This document shows, one piece after another, positions 1-5,959 of a stretch of DNA of 9,940 nt. The position numbers were made by a program, and so were the translations under genes. How positions within the stretch are numbered: position 1 is the first letter of the stretch; every line of letters starts with the position of its first letter. The stretch spans positions 1 to 9,940 of the forward strand of contig CADBPH010000299.1 in assembly GCA_902796455.1 (NCBI GenBank), in the 5' to 3' direction. Under the pieces are notes generated by a model that made no database searches, had not been told where the DNA came from, and saw nothing but the letters and a program-made list of their open reading frames with translations. The stretch comes from an uncultured Bacteroidia bacterium. GTDB lineage: Bacteria > Bacteroidota > Bacteroidia > Bacteroidales > UBA932.

Positions 1-354
1 AAGGGCGACCTGCTGGATCAGGAACACAAAATCGCCCGCTCCGGGCTGGCTCCCTATTTCGATGCCATCCGGATTGTCTCGGACAAGGGGCAGGAAGAAT
101 ACCGGCAGCTTTGCCGGGAAATGGGAATCCGGCCGGAAGAACTGATGATGACCGGCAACTCATTCAAGTCCGATATCGCTCCCGTCCTGCATCTGGGGGG
201 ATACGGAATCCATATCCCCTTCGAGATGCTGTGGGCCCTGGAAGAGACGGAAGAGTTCGACCACGAGCACCTCTTCCGCGTTGAGAGATTCCCGCAGATT
301 CTGGATGTCCTGGGGATCAGCGATCCTTCCGGATCAGGCAGCACAGTCCGATAA
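1..354 (+). CDS. HAD-family hydrolase, C-terminal part (5' end outside window)
   Basis: This is the last 117 codons of a haloacid dehalogenase superfamily phosphohydrolase; the frame is open from base 1 to the TAA at 352-354. The fragment opens with KGD, which in this family follows the motif II Thr. It then has the motif III Lys in SDKG (fragment residue 29) and the acidic motif IV in GNSFKSD (residues 52-58), whose Asp binds Mg2+. The nucleophile motif I (DxDxT) and the cap lie upstream of the window. Such soluble enzymes typically remove phosphate from small metabolites such as phosphoglycolate or sugar phosphates; the substrate cannot be told from this part. The last 38 bases overlap, tail to tail, the end of the symporter gene on the other strand. 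Confidence 0.85.
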   Translation, partial: KGDLLDQEHKIARSGLAPYFDAIRIVSDKGQEEYRQLCREMGIRPEELMMTGNSFKSDIAPVLHLGGYGIHIPFEMLWALEETEEFDHEHLFRVERFPQILDVLGISDPSGSGSTVR

Positions 355-1759
355 AGACGAACAACGCATTGAACAGCAGCAATTCATAGCTGAACTTGTA
401 TCCGCCGAACCATTGCTCGGAATGGGTCTGGAGGATCAGGCATAGGATCGGGGCTATGATGGCTACCAGCGGGACCCATTTGTCATGTACCTGCTTGCGG
501 GTCAGGATTCCGAAAGCGAACATGCCCAAAATGGGACCATAGGTGTAGCTGGCCAGTTTGTAGACGGCGTCGATAGCGCTGGTGTTGTTGAGCAGGCTGA
601 AGACATAGATGACGACACCCATTCCGACAGCCATCAGCAGGTGGACCCGCTGGCGGGTACGGGTCACTTCCTCCTCACTCTTCCCTTTGGTTCCCAGAAT
701 GTCCACGGTGAAGGAGGTGGTCAGGGAAGTCAGGGCGGATCCGCCCGCGGAGTAAGCGCAGGAAACCAGGCCGATGACGAACAGGATGCCGACAATCATC
801 GGCAGCTGTCCGGATGTCGCGACAGCCGGGAACAGTTTGTCTCCGGTTTCCGCAATGCCCCGTGCTCCGGCGTAGGTGTACAGGAGCACGCCCAGGCAGA
901 GGAAGAAGAAGATCACGACGATTTGCATCAAACTGCTTGTAATCAGGTTCTTCTGTGAATCCTTGACATTCTTGCAGCTCAGCGTCCGCTGCATCATGTC
1001 CTGGTCCAGGCCGGTCATGGCCACCACGGTGAAGAGGCCTCCGAGCAACTGCTTGAAAAAGTATTGCGGATGGTTCACGTCATCGAAGAAAAAGATCCGG
1101 GACATCCCGCTGCCGCGGATGGTGGCGACCAGTCCTTTCCCGTCGAGACCCAGGTCTTTGGCAATGAAAACAATGCACAGGACCACGGCGACAATCATGC
1201 AGACCGTCTTCAGGGTATCCGTCCAGATGATCGATTTCACGCCGCCCCGGTAGGTATACAGCAGGACGATGGCCGCGGAAATGGCGACATTCAGCCAGAA
1301 GGGGAGCCCCATCGGTTCGAACACGAGCAGTTGCAGGGTCAGGCAGACGAGGAAGAGCCGGACAGATGCCCCCAATATCTTGGAAATGAAGAAGAACCAT
1401 GCGCCGGTCTTGTAGGCGGAAACGCCGAAGCGCTTCTCCAGGTATTCGTAGATGGAAACGACATTCAGACGGAAATACAACGGGGTAAGGACATAGGCGA
1501 TGACGAGGTATCCGAGGAAGAATCCCAGGCACATCTGGAGATACCCCATCGCACTGGTCCCGACCATGCCGGGGACGGAAACGAAGGTTACGCCGGACAT
1601 GCTGGACCCGATCATGGCGATGGCGACAATCCACCAGCGGGATTTCCGGCCTCCGGTAAAGAAGCCGCTGTTATCGTTACCGCGGCTGGACAGCCAGGAG
1701 ATCAGGAGCATGACCGCAAAATAGGCGACAACGGTCAGGAGGACAGCAAAAGGAGTCAT
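317..1759 (-). CDS. Sodium:solute symporter (SSS/SLC5 family)
   Basis: This encodes a 480-residue inner-membrane protein with about 13 hydrophobic helices, the normal size for SSS transporters that use the Na+ gradient to import a solute. Family landmarks are the broken first helix with GSSMSGVTFVSVPG (51-64), the TYRGGVKSIIWTD loop (169-181), the conserved DQDMMQR (252-258), and the Na2-site segment SAGGSALTSLTTS (337-349), rich in Ser/Thr. The N terminus is hydrophobic from residue 4 and the C terminus ends in a short basic tail (RKDR). The substrate is not predictable: members carry sugars, proline, pantothenate, iodide or sialic acid. It is the last gene of a minus-strand operon; its ATG lies 4 bases after the stop of the rhodanese-thioredoxin gene, so translation is probably coupled. 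Its 3' end overlaps the convergent HAD hydrolase gene. The family call is firm. Confidence 0.93.
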   Translation of the reverse strand: MTPFAVLLTVVAYFAVMLLISWLSSRGNDNSGFFTGGRKSRWWIVAIAMIGSSMSGVTFVSVPGMVGTSAMGYLQMCLGFFLGYLVIAYVLTPLYFRLNVVSIYEYLEKRFGVSAYKTGAWFFFISKILGASVRLFLVCLTLQLLVFEPMGLPFWLNVAISAAIVLLYTYRGGVKSIIWTDTLKTVCMIVAVVLCIVFIAKDLGLDGKGLVATIRGSGMSRIFFFDDVNHPQYFFKQLLGGLFTVVAMTGLDQDMMQRTLSCKNVKDSQKNLITSSLMQIVVIFFFLCLGVLLYTYAGARGIAETGDKLFPAVATSGQLPMIVGILFVIGLVSCAYSAGGSALTSLTTSFTVDILGTKGKSEEEVTRTRQRVHLLMAVGMGVVIYVFSLLNNTSAIDAVYKLASYTYGPILGMFAFGILTRKQVHDKWVPLVAIIAPILCLILQTHSEQWFGGYKFSYELLLFNALFVFIGLCCLIRKDR

Positions 1760-1763
1760 GTTA

Positions 1764-2600
1764 TTATCGAATTAAAAGACTGTCGATGGCTGAAACGAGT
1801 TTCCCGAATTCAGCTTCATTATATAACCGGGTGCGCAAGACAATGCGTCCATCTTTGTTTATCAATACGTTACGTGTAATACCGGAGTTGTGGACGGCAT
1901 ATTTGTCGAATATCTCGCTGACGGGGTCGAAGCCCAGCGGATAGGTGATGCCCGTCAGCTGGATGAAGCGTTCCATGGTTTGCCGGTCTTCTTCCCGGTC
2001 GATCCCGATCAGTACGAAGTCCGGGTTTTCTTTGTGGCGCTGCCAGATCCGGTTTTCGATATGGGGCATCTCCCGGCGGCAAACGCCGCACCAGCTCGCG
2101 GTGAACTGGAGCATGACGACTTTTCCGCGCAAGGCAGAGAGGGTCCGTTGGCTTCCGTCCATGAGATTGACCGTGAAATCCGGGGCCAAATCCCCGTCCG
2201 AAACAAGGTAATCGTGGCGGTCGGCCACGGGCATTCCGGCCTCTTTCCAGGCGAGGATGCCACCGTCCAGATTGACTCCGCGGAAGCCTTTCCGGGAGAG
2301 GGCGGCGGCTGCGGCCGCACTTCTTTTCCCGCTTCGGCAATACACGGCAACCCCGCGGGAAGCATCCAGGCGGGTGAGGGCGCTGTCCGCGAATCCGTTC
2401 ATGCGCACATCGAGATTGATGGCGCCGGGAAGGTGCCCTTCTTCGAATTCGGACGGCGTCCGGACATCGACCAATTGCAGGGAGTCCCGCGTGACGGCCG
2501 CTGAAAAATCAGGGGATGGAACCGTTTGGAACCGGCTGCATCCACAAGGGATCCATGCCGCTGCCAGGAGGATGAGCAAGGATTTTCCCAAATGCCTCAT
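1764..2600 (-). CDS. Rhodanese-thioredoxin (TlpA-like) fusion lipoprotein
   Basis: This 278-residue exported protein joins two redox/sulfur domains. Residues 1-21 form a signal peptide ending in a Cys-rich lipobox-like stretch (PCGC), so C21 (or C19) is probably lipidated. Residues 31-127 are a rhodanese domain with VDVRTPSEFEEGHLPGA (44-60) and the active loop CRSGKR, nucleophile C88. Residues 137-278 are a TlpA/ResA-type thioredoxin fold with the redox pair W170-C171-G-V-C174. Known domain chemistry suggests sulfane-sulfur handling plus disulfide reduction in the periplasm; the actual partner is unknown. Where such proteins normally carry the cis-proline (GIPT), this one reads GITR (240-243). 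The ATG at 2600 overlaps the trmO stop by 4 bases (ATGA), and the symporter start follows 4 bases after its stop, so it is the middle gene of the operon. Confidence 0.9.
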   Translation of the reverse strand: MRHLGKSLLILLAAAWIPCGCSRFQTVPSPDFSAAVTRDSLQLVDVRTPSEFEEGHLPGAINLDVRMNGFADSALTRLDASRGVAVYCRSGKRSAAAAAALSRKGFRGVNLDGGILAWKEAGMPVADRHDYLVSDGDLAPDFTVNLMDGSQRTLSALRGKVVMLQFTASWCGVCRREMPHIENRIWQRHKENPDFVLIGIDREEDRQTMERFIQLTGITYPLGFDPVSEIFDKYAVHNSGITRNVLINKDGRIVLRTRLYNEAEFGKLVSAIDSLLIR

Positions 2601-3319
2601 AATTTATCGATTTGTGTAATAGTCAGGATGTTGTCTCGGACCCGGAAATGGATGTCCATGCCGGCGTACATCATGCCGTATTCCTTGTCGGGGTCCTGCT
2701 GGTAATGCGGGCGCGGGTCCAGCGACAGCACTTGCTCCAGGGCGGAAATCCCCGCCGCGGCAAACGTGCCCGCCGGCAGACCCTGGGCGAATTCCCGGCG
2801 GAGATGCTCCGGAAAAACGACCTGCAGCGGTTTCCATTCCGTTTGGTCCACGAATCCGGCCCGGGCGTCGGGGAAAGCGTCGGCATAGGGAAGATAGGGC
2901 TTGATGTCGTAGATCGGCGTACCGTCCATCAGGTCGCCGCCCAGGACATGGATAACGGGCCCTTCCGACGTCTCCCAATCGATGTGGTCGATCCGCAGGG
3001 CGGACAGTCCGAGCGGATTCGGACGGAACGGGGAACGGGTGGCGAACACCCCCATGGCCGTGTTCCCGCCCAGCCGGGGCGGCCGGACGGTCGGCTGCCA
3101 GGACCCGGCCGGGGCGCCGGTCCGCCGGGAATTGGCGGAAAACTCCCAGATGACCCAGATCAGATCGAATCCATCCAGGCCCCGGAGCGCATCCCGGTTG
3201 CGGAATTCGCTTTCGAAGACAATCTGTCCCGTAACCTGCGGGGCCAGTCCGCTTTGGCGCGGAAGGCCGAATTTGCTGGTGAAAGGACCGCGGAATTGGG
3301 CGATGGGTTGAATTTCCAT
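2597..3319 (-). CDS. trmO: tRNA (adenine(37)-N6)-methyltransferase TrmO (TsaA/YaeB family)
   Basis: This encodes a 240-residue cytoplasmic enzyme, close to the 235 residues of E. coli TrmO. It uses S-adenosylmethionine to methylate the N6 of t6A37 in threonine tRNAs reading ACY codons, giving m6t6A. Family signatures are clear: PFTSKFGLPRQSGL (12-25), PTVRPPRLGGNTAMG (76-90), FATRSPFRPNPLG (92-104), GGDLMDGTPIYDIKPYLPYA (127-146) and the C-terminal DPRPHYQ (201-207) followed by EYGMMYAG. The protein is a beta-barrel type methyltransferase, not a Rossmann one. It is the first gene of the minus-strand operon, with a good Bacteroidota promoter about 30 bases upstream. Pairing of a tRNA-modification enzyme with a redox lipoprotein and a transporter is not functionally obvious. 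The assignment is firm. Confidence 0.96.
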   Translation of the reverse strand: MEIQPIAQFRGPFTSKFGLPRQSGLAPQVTGQIVFESEFRNRDALRGLDGFDLIWVIWEFSANSRRTGAPAGSWQPTVRPPRLGGNTAMGVFATRSPFRPNPLGLSALRIDHIDWETSEGPVIHVLGGDLMDGTPIYDIKPYLPYADAFPDARAGFVDQTEWKPLQVVFPEHLRREFAQGLPAGTFAAAGISALEQVLSLDPRPHYQQDPDKEYGMMYAGMDIHFRVRDNILTITQIDKL

Positions 3320-3346
3320 AGATGCCGGAATACCTGTTTCAACTTG

Positions 3347-3378
3347 CTAAGATAGTGAATTCCCTGTCCGGATGCAAG
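3347..3378 (-). promoter_or_regulatory. Promoter of the trmO operon (Bacteroidota type)
   Basis: Read on the minus strand, a CTTG -33 element (3378-3375) is followed after 20 bases by the -7 element TATCTTAG (3354-3347), one mismatch from TAnnTTTG. Transcription would start near 3342, giving a leader of roughly 20 bases before the trmO ATG. The -33 element lies in the left arm of the dyad at 3372-3390. Confidence 0.6.
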
Positions 3379-3390
3379 AATCACTTGCAT
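3372..3390. promoter_or_regulatory. Dyad between divergent promoters, candidate shared operator
   Basis: ATGCAAG (3372-3378), a 5-base spacer and CTTGCAT (3384-3390) form a perfect 7-bp inverted repeat. CCGG flanks it on both sides (3368-3371 and 3393-3396, the right copy shifted by 2 bases). Each arm contains the -33 CTTG of one of the two divergent promoters, so a dimeric protein bound here would cover both. Two GAATTC sites (3357-3362, 3400-3405) are exactly equidistant from the dyad centre at 3381. Part of the symmetry follows simply from two promoters facing away from each other, so an operator role is an inference. Confidence 0.5.
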
Positions 3391-3414
3391 ATCCGGTCAG
3401 AATTCTTAATTTTG
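3384..3414 (+). promoter_or_regulatory. Promoter of the M23 lipoprotein gene (Bacteroidota type)
   Basis: A CTTG -33 element (3384-3387) is followed after 19 bases by a perfect TAnnTTTG -7 element, TAATTTTG (3407-3414). Only six bases separate this from the ATG at 3421, so transcription should start at or within a few bases of the start codon. The message would be leaderless or nearly so. This placement also excludes the upstream in-frame ATG at 3322. Confidence 0.7.
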
Positions 3415-3420
3415 TATACC

Positions 3421-4668
3421 ATGACGTGGACGCGCATTCTCATGCCCTTGATCTGTACCCTGGCCCTGTGCCAGGGCGTGTCCTCCTGTCGGTTTTTCCA
3501 CCGTGCACAGGACCCCGTCCCGCAGCGGGATACCGTCTATCCGCTTGGCTTCTGTACCGATTCTTTCGCCGTATCTTCGGGCGAGATTCTTTCCGGGGAG
3601 ATCTTTTCCGCCTGGATGACCCGCGCCGGCCTGGATGCCGGGGCCTCTGTCCAACTTGCCCAGGCGGCTGATTCCGTCTTCGACGTGCGCCGCTTGCGTG
3701 CCGGGAATCATTGGGATGCTTATTCCGATTCGCTTTCCGGCGAGCTGCGCTACGTCGTTTACGAAGAAGACCGGATTGCCCATACGGTGTTCCGTTGTAC
3801 GGAACCCTATGGCGCCTGGCGGGTTCTGCGTCAAGTGGATACCCTCTCCGGTTATGCCGATGTGACCATCCAGTCCTCCCTGTGGAACGATATGACCCAG
3901 GCCGGGGCTCCGGTGCTGCTGATTCTCCGGCTGTCGGAGATCTATGCCTGGACCATCGATTTCTTCGCGCTTCAGAAAGAAGACCGTTTCCGGGTGCTCT
4001 ACGACTATCTGTCCTGCGAGGGAGATTTGATCGATATCGGCGCCGTGTATTATGCAGAATTCGAGCATGACGGCAACATGTATCCGGCGATCCGGCTGGA
4101 CCGCGGGGATGGGGGGAACGTCTATTGGAATGCGGAAGGGGAGAGCCTCCGGAAGGCCTTCCTGAAAGCACCGCTGCAGTTCACGCGCATTTCTTCCGGC
4201 TTCTCGTACCACCGGCGGCACCCGGTCCATGGCGATGTCCGTGCCCATACGGGGGTGGACTATGCCGCCCCGACCGGGACGCCTGTCATGACAATCGGCG
4301 ACGGTACCGTTCTGAGTGCCGGCTGGGGAGGCGGAGGCGGCAAAACAGTGAAAATCAGGCATAATGCAGTTTATACGACCGCTTATTTGCACTTGTCGCG
4401 CTATGCCGCGGGCATCCAGGCGGGCGCACGCGTGAAGCAGGGGCAGGTGATCGGCTATGTCGGGGCGACGGGGACAGCGACAGGGCCCCATCTGGATTTC
4501 CGGGTATGGGAGAACGGGCGTCCGGTCAATCCCCTGACCATGTCCTCTCCGCCGGCGGATCCCGTCGGCGCGGCATACCTCCCCGCGCTGGATTCGCTGC
4601 GGCTCCTGTATAAGTCCCGGATGGATTCCCTGTCGGTTATTCATGGAGAAAACCCCGGTGTTCACTGA
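3421..4668 (+). CDS. M23-family murein endopeptidase lipoprotein (MepM/Csd3-like)
   Basis: This is a 415-residue envelope lipoprotein with a signal peptide and the lipobox VSSC (acylated C23). The middle region resembles the Csd3/MepM fold: LSEIYAWTIDFF (171-182), then RKAFLKAPLQFTRISSGF (244-261), a hallmark preceding the catalytic domain. The LytM/M23 domain spans about 270-375 with H276-TGV-D280 (Zn ligands), H324 in YLHLS, and G-P-H357-L-D359. Family enzymes cut cross-bridges between peptidoglycan stem peptides during wall growth. The usual last motif is HxH; here the third Zn ligand is Asp359 instead of His. The frame stays open upstream to an ATG at 3322, but that lies before the promoter -7 box, and 3421 gives a proper basic-hydrophobic signal, so 3421 is chosen. 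It is divergent from trmO; 58 bases separate it from the next gene. Confidence 0.9.
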   Translation: MTWTRILMPLICTLALCQGVSSCRFFHRAQDPVPQRDTVYPLGFCTDSFAVSSGEILSGEIFSAWMTRAGLDAGASVQLAQAADSVFDVRRLRAGNHWDAYSDSLSGELRYVVYEEDRIAHTVFRCTEPYGAWRVLRQVDTLSGYADVTIQSSLWNDMTQAGAPVLLILRLSEIYAWTIDFFALQKEDRFRVLYDYLSCEGDLIDIGAVYYAEFEHDGNMYPAIRLDRGDGGNVYWNAEGESLRKAFLKAPLQFTRISSGFSYHRRHPVHGDVRAHTGVDYAAPTGTPVMTIGDGTVLSAGWGGGGGKTVKIRHNAVYTTAYLHLSRYAAGIQAGARVKQGQVIGYVGATGTATGPHLDFRVWENGRPVNPLTMSSPPADPVGAAYLPALDSLRLLYKSRMDSLSVIHGENPGVH

Positions 4669-4672
4669 TAGA

Positions 4673-4703
4673 TTGCGTGTTTGGACCGGCTTTTGATAAT
4701 TTG
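4673..4703 (+). promoter_or_regulatory. Possible promoter of the YD-repeat/VTC/DUF4956 unit
   Basis: In the 58-base gap after the M23 gene, a TTG (4673-4675) precedes, by about 20 bases, a TAATTTG (4697-4703) that resembles the -7 element TAnnTTTG but is one base short. If used, the leader would be about 20 bases. The match is imperfect, and read-through from the M23 gene is an alternative since no terminator hairpin is visible in the gap. Confidence 0.35.
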
Positions 4704-4726
4704 TAAAACAGTAAACAATCAATACA

Positions 4727-5155
4727 ATGAAACGCTTATTTGCCATGGCTGTCATGGTCTTCCTCTCAGCCTTTTCTTATTCTTCTTTTGCGCAGCAGTT
4801 GGATGCGGCGACCCTGGCCAAGCGGGAAGGGCGGAAGAATCTGACTATCAAGGAATGGAATACGGATTCGAGAAGCAAGATCCGCTGGCTGGACCGGACG
4901 ACGACCTATGATGAGCAGGGTCGGAAGATCGAGGAAATCGAGTACACCCGTTACGGCCAGAAATGGCGCGAGACCTTCGAGTACGGGGAAAACGGCCGGG
5001 TTGTCAAGGACATTTATTATGATGAGCGCAACAAACCGGTTTCCATCCGCAAGTACGAGTACAATTCGGACGGAACGAAGAAACGTCAGTACAATTATGC
5101 GCCCAATGGGAAATTGCTGACCATTAAGATTTTCGAATATATTGTCTCTGACTGA
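4727..5155 (+). CDS. Small secreted YD-repeat-like protein
   Basis: This 142-residue protein has a clear signal peptide (MKRLF plus a hydrophobic core, likely cut after FAQ near residue 23). The mature part from about residue 60 consists of tandem units of roughly 13-20 residues of the form Y-D/N-x-x-G-R/K-x(4-6)-Y-x-Y: YDEQGRK (61-67), YGENGRV (86-92), YDERNKP (98-104), YNSDGTK (112-118) and YAPNGKL (124-130). This resembles the short beta-hairpin repeats of RHS/YD and YwqK-type proteins, which often act in binding, but no catalytic residues are visible. It probably acts in the periplasm or at the cell surface. The next gene (VTC domain) starts 13 bases after its stop, suggesting one transcript and a link to that system. 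I do not recognise a named family, and the function is unknown. Confidence 0.8.
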   Translation: MKRLFAMAVMVFLSAFSYSSFAQQLDAATLAKREGRKNLTIKEWNTDSRSKIRWLDRTTTYDEQGRKIEEIEYTRYGQKWRETFEYGENGRVVKDIYYDERNKPVSIRKYEYNSDGTKKRQYNYAPNGKLLTIKIFEYIVSD

Positions 5156-5168
5156 TCGCGTTTGTGCC

Positions 5169-5957
5169 ATGCAACCGGACCCCCGTTATCTGCCCGTTTG
5201 TGAACGGATGCCGTCTATCTCGCTGGAAGAGATGGATGCCATCCGCCTGATGAACCGTGTGGATACCAAGTATGTGACGAATGGCGACAAGTTGGTCGCC
5301 GTGCTGGAGGATGCTGCCGCGGCCGGTTACCGCATTTGCGAAATCGAAGGGAAACGGATTTCCGGGTATAATTCCTTGTACTACGATACGGACGGCTTGC
5401 AGATGTATCTGGCGCATCACAACGGCCGGAAAACGCGGCAGAAAGTCCGTGTCCGCACCTATGAAGTCAACGGGGAGACCTATTTGGAAATCAAGCGGAA
5501 GCAGAACAACGGACGGACCAAGAAAAAACGGGTCAGGATGGATCCGGACTGTTTTTCCCGGTTGGCGGACGATGCCGCGGCCGTGCAGTTCCTGCACACC
5601 TATTCCTGGTTCAAGGTGTCGGAGCTTTCTCCGGCCCTCACGACGGAATTCAACCGGATTACCCTGGTGAATCCGGGGCGGACGGAGCGGCTGACCATCG
5701 ACATGCAGCTTCATTTTACCAACTACCGCAATGGCCGGGAGGCCGGTCTGGGGGATGCCGTCATCATCGAGCTTAAGCAGGACGGCCGCATCCCGTCGCA
5801 GATGCGGAACATCTTGTTGCAGCACCGGATCCATCCCCTGCGGATCAGCAAGTATTGCATCGGCTCGGTCATGACGACGCCGGGGCTCAAGGCAAACCGC
5901 TTCAAGGAAAGATTCCACCAGTTGGAAAAGATAGCGAATATTAAAATTAATAAGTAG
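5169..5957 (+). CDS. VTC-domain polyphosphate polymerase
   Basis: This is a 262-residue cytoplasmic protein of the VTC domain family (CYTH-like tunnel fold), related to the catalytic domain of yeast Vtc4, which polymerises phosphate from ATP into polyphosphate. Charged tunnel-lining motifs are present in order: NRVDTKYV (29-36), QKVRVRTY (91-98), YLEIKRK (105-111, the ExK strand), TEFNR (159-163), TIDMQLHF (176-183), VIIELK (198-203) and ISKYCIG (226-232). No membrane helix is visible. An earlier TTG start at 5142 would overlap the preceding gene; the ATG at 5169, 13 bases after that gene's stop, is preferred. The DUF4956 gene follows after only 2 bases. The family call is strong; enzymatic activity is inferred. 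A CYTH triphosphatase is the main alternative but fits the motifs less well. Confidence 0.9.
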   Translation: MQPDPRYLPVCERMPSISLEEMDAIRLMNRVDTKYVTNGDKLVAVLEDAAAAGYRICEIEGKRISGYNSLYYDTDGLQMYLAHHNGRKTRQKVRVRTYEVNGETYLEIKRKQNNGRTKKKRVRMDPDCFSRLADDAAAVQFLHTYSWFKVSELSPALTTEFNRITLVNPGRTERLTIDMQLHFTNYRNGREAGLGDAVIIELKQDGRIPSQMRNILLQHRIHPLRISKYCIGSVMTTPGLKANRFKERFHQLEKIANIKINK

Positions 5958-5959
5958 AT

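Noticed and set aside
1064..1879. Open frame (271 codons) on the plus strand across the symporter gene and into the rhodanese-thioredoxin gene
   Set aside because: It is very rich in Asp, Gly, Gln and His, which is the typical antisense reading of hydrophobic helices; no domain is visible.
3322..3420. Upstream in-frame ATG giving a 33-residue longer M23 protein
   Set aside because: It lies upstream of the predicted promoter and would bury the lipoprotein signal peptide inside the chain.
3406..4755. Long open frame (449 codons) on the minus strand across the M23 gene
   Set aside because: It is antisense to a gene with clear M23 motifs, has no recognisable domain or signal, and its composition (rich in Arg, Pro, Gly, His) is that of a shadow frame in GC-rich coding DNA.
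5142..5168. TTG start extending the VTC protein by 9 residues
   Set aside because: It would overlap the preceding gene, uses a rare start codon, and an ATG lies 13 bases after the preceding stop.
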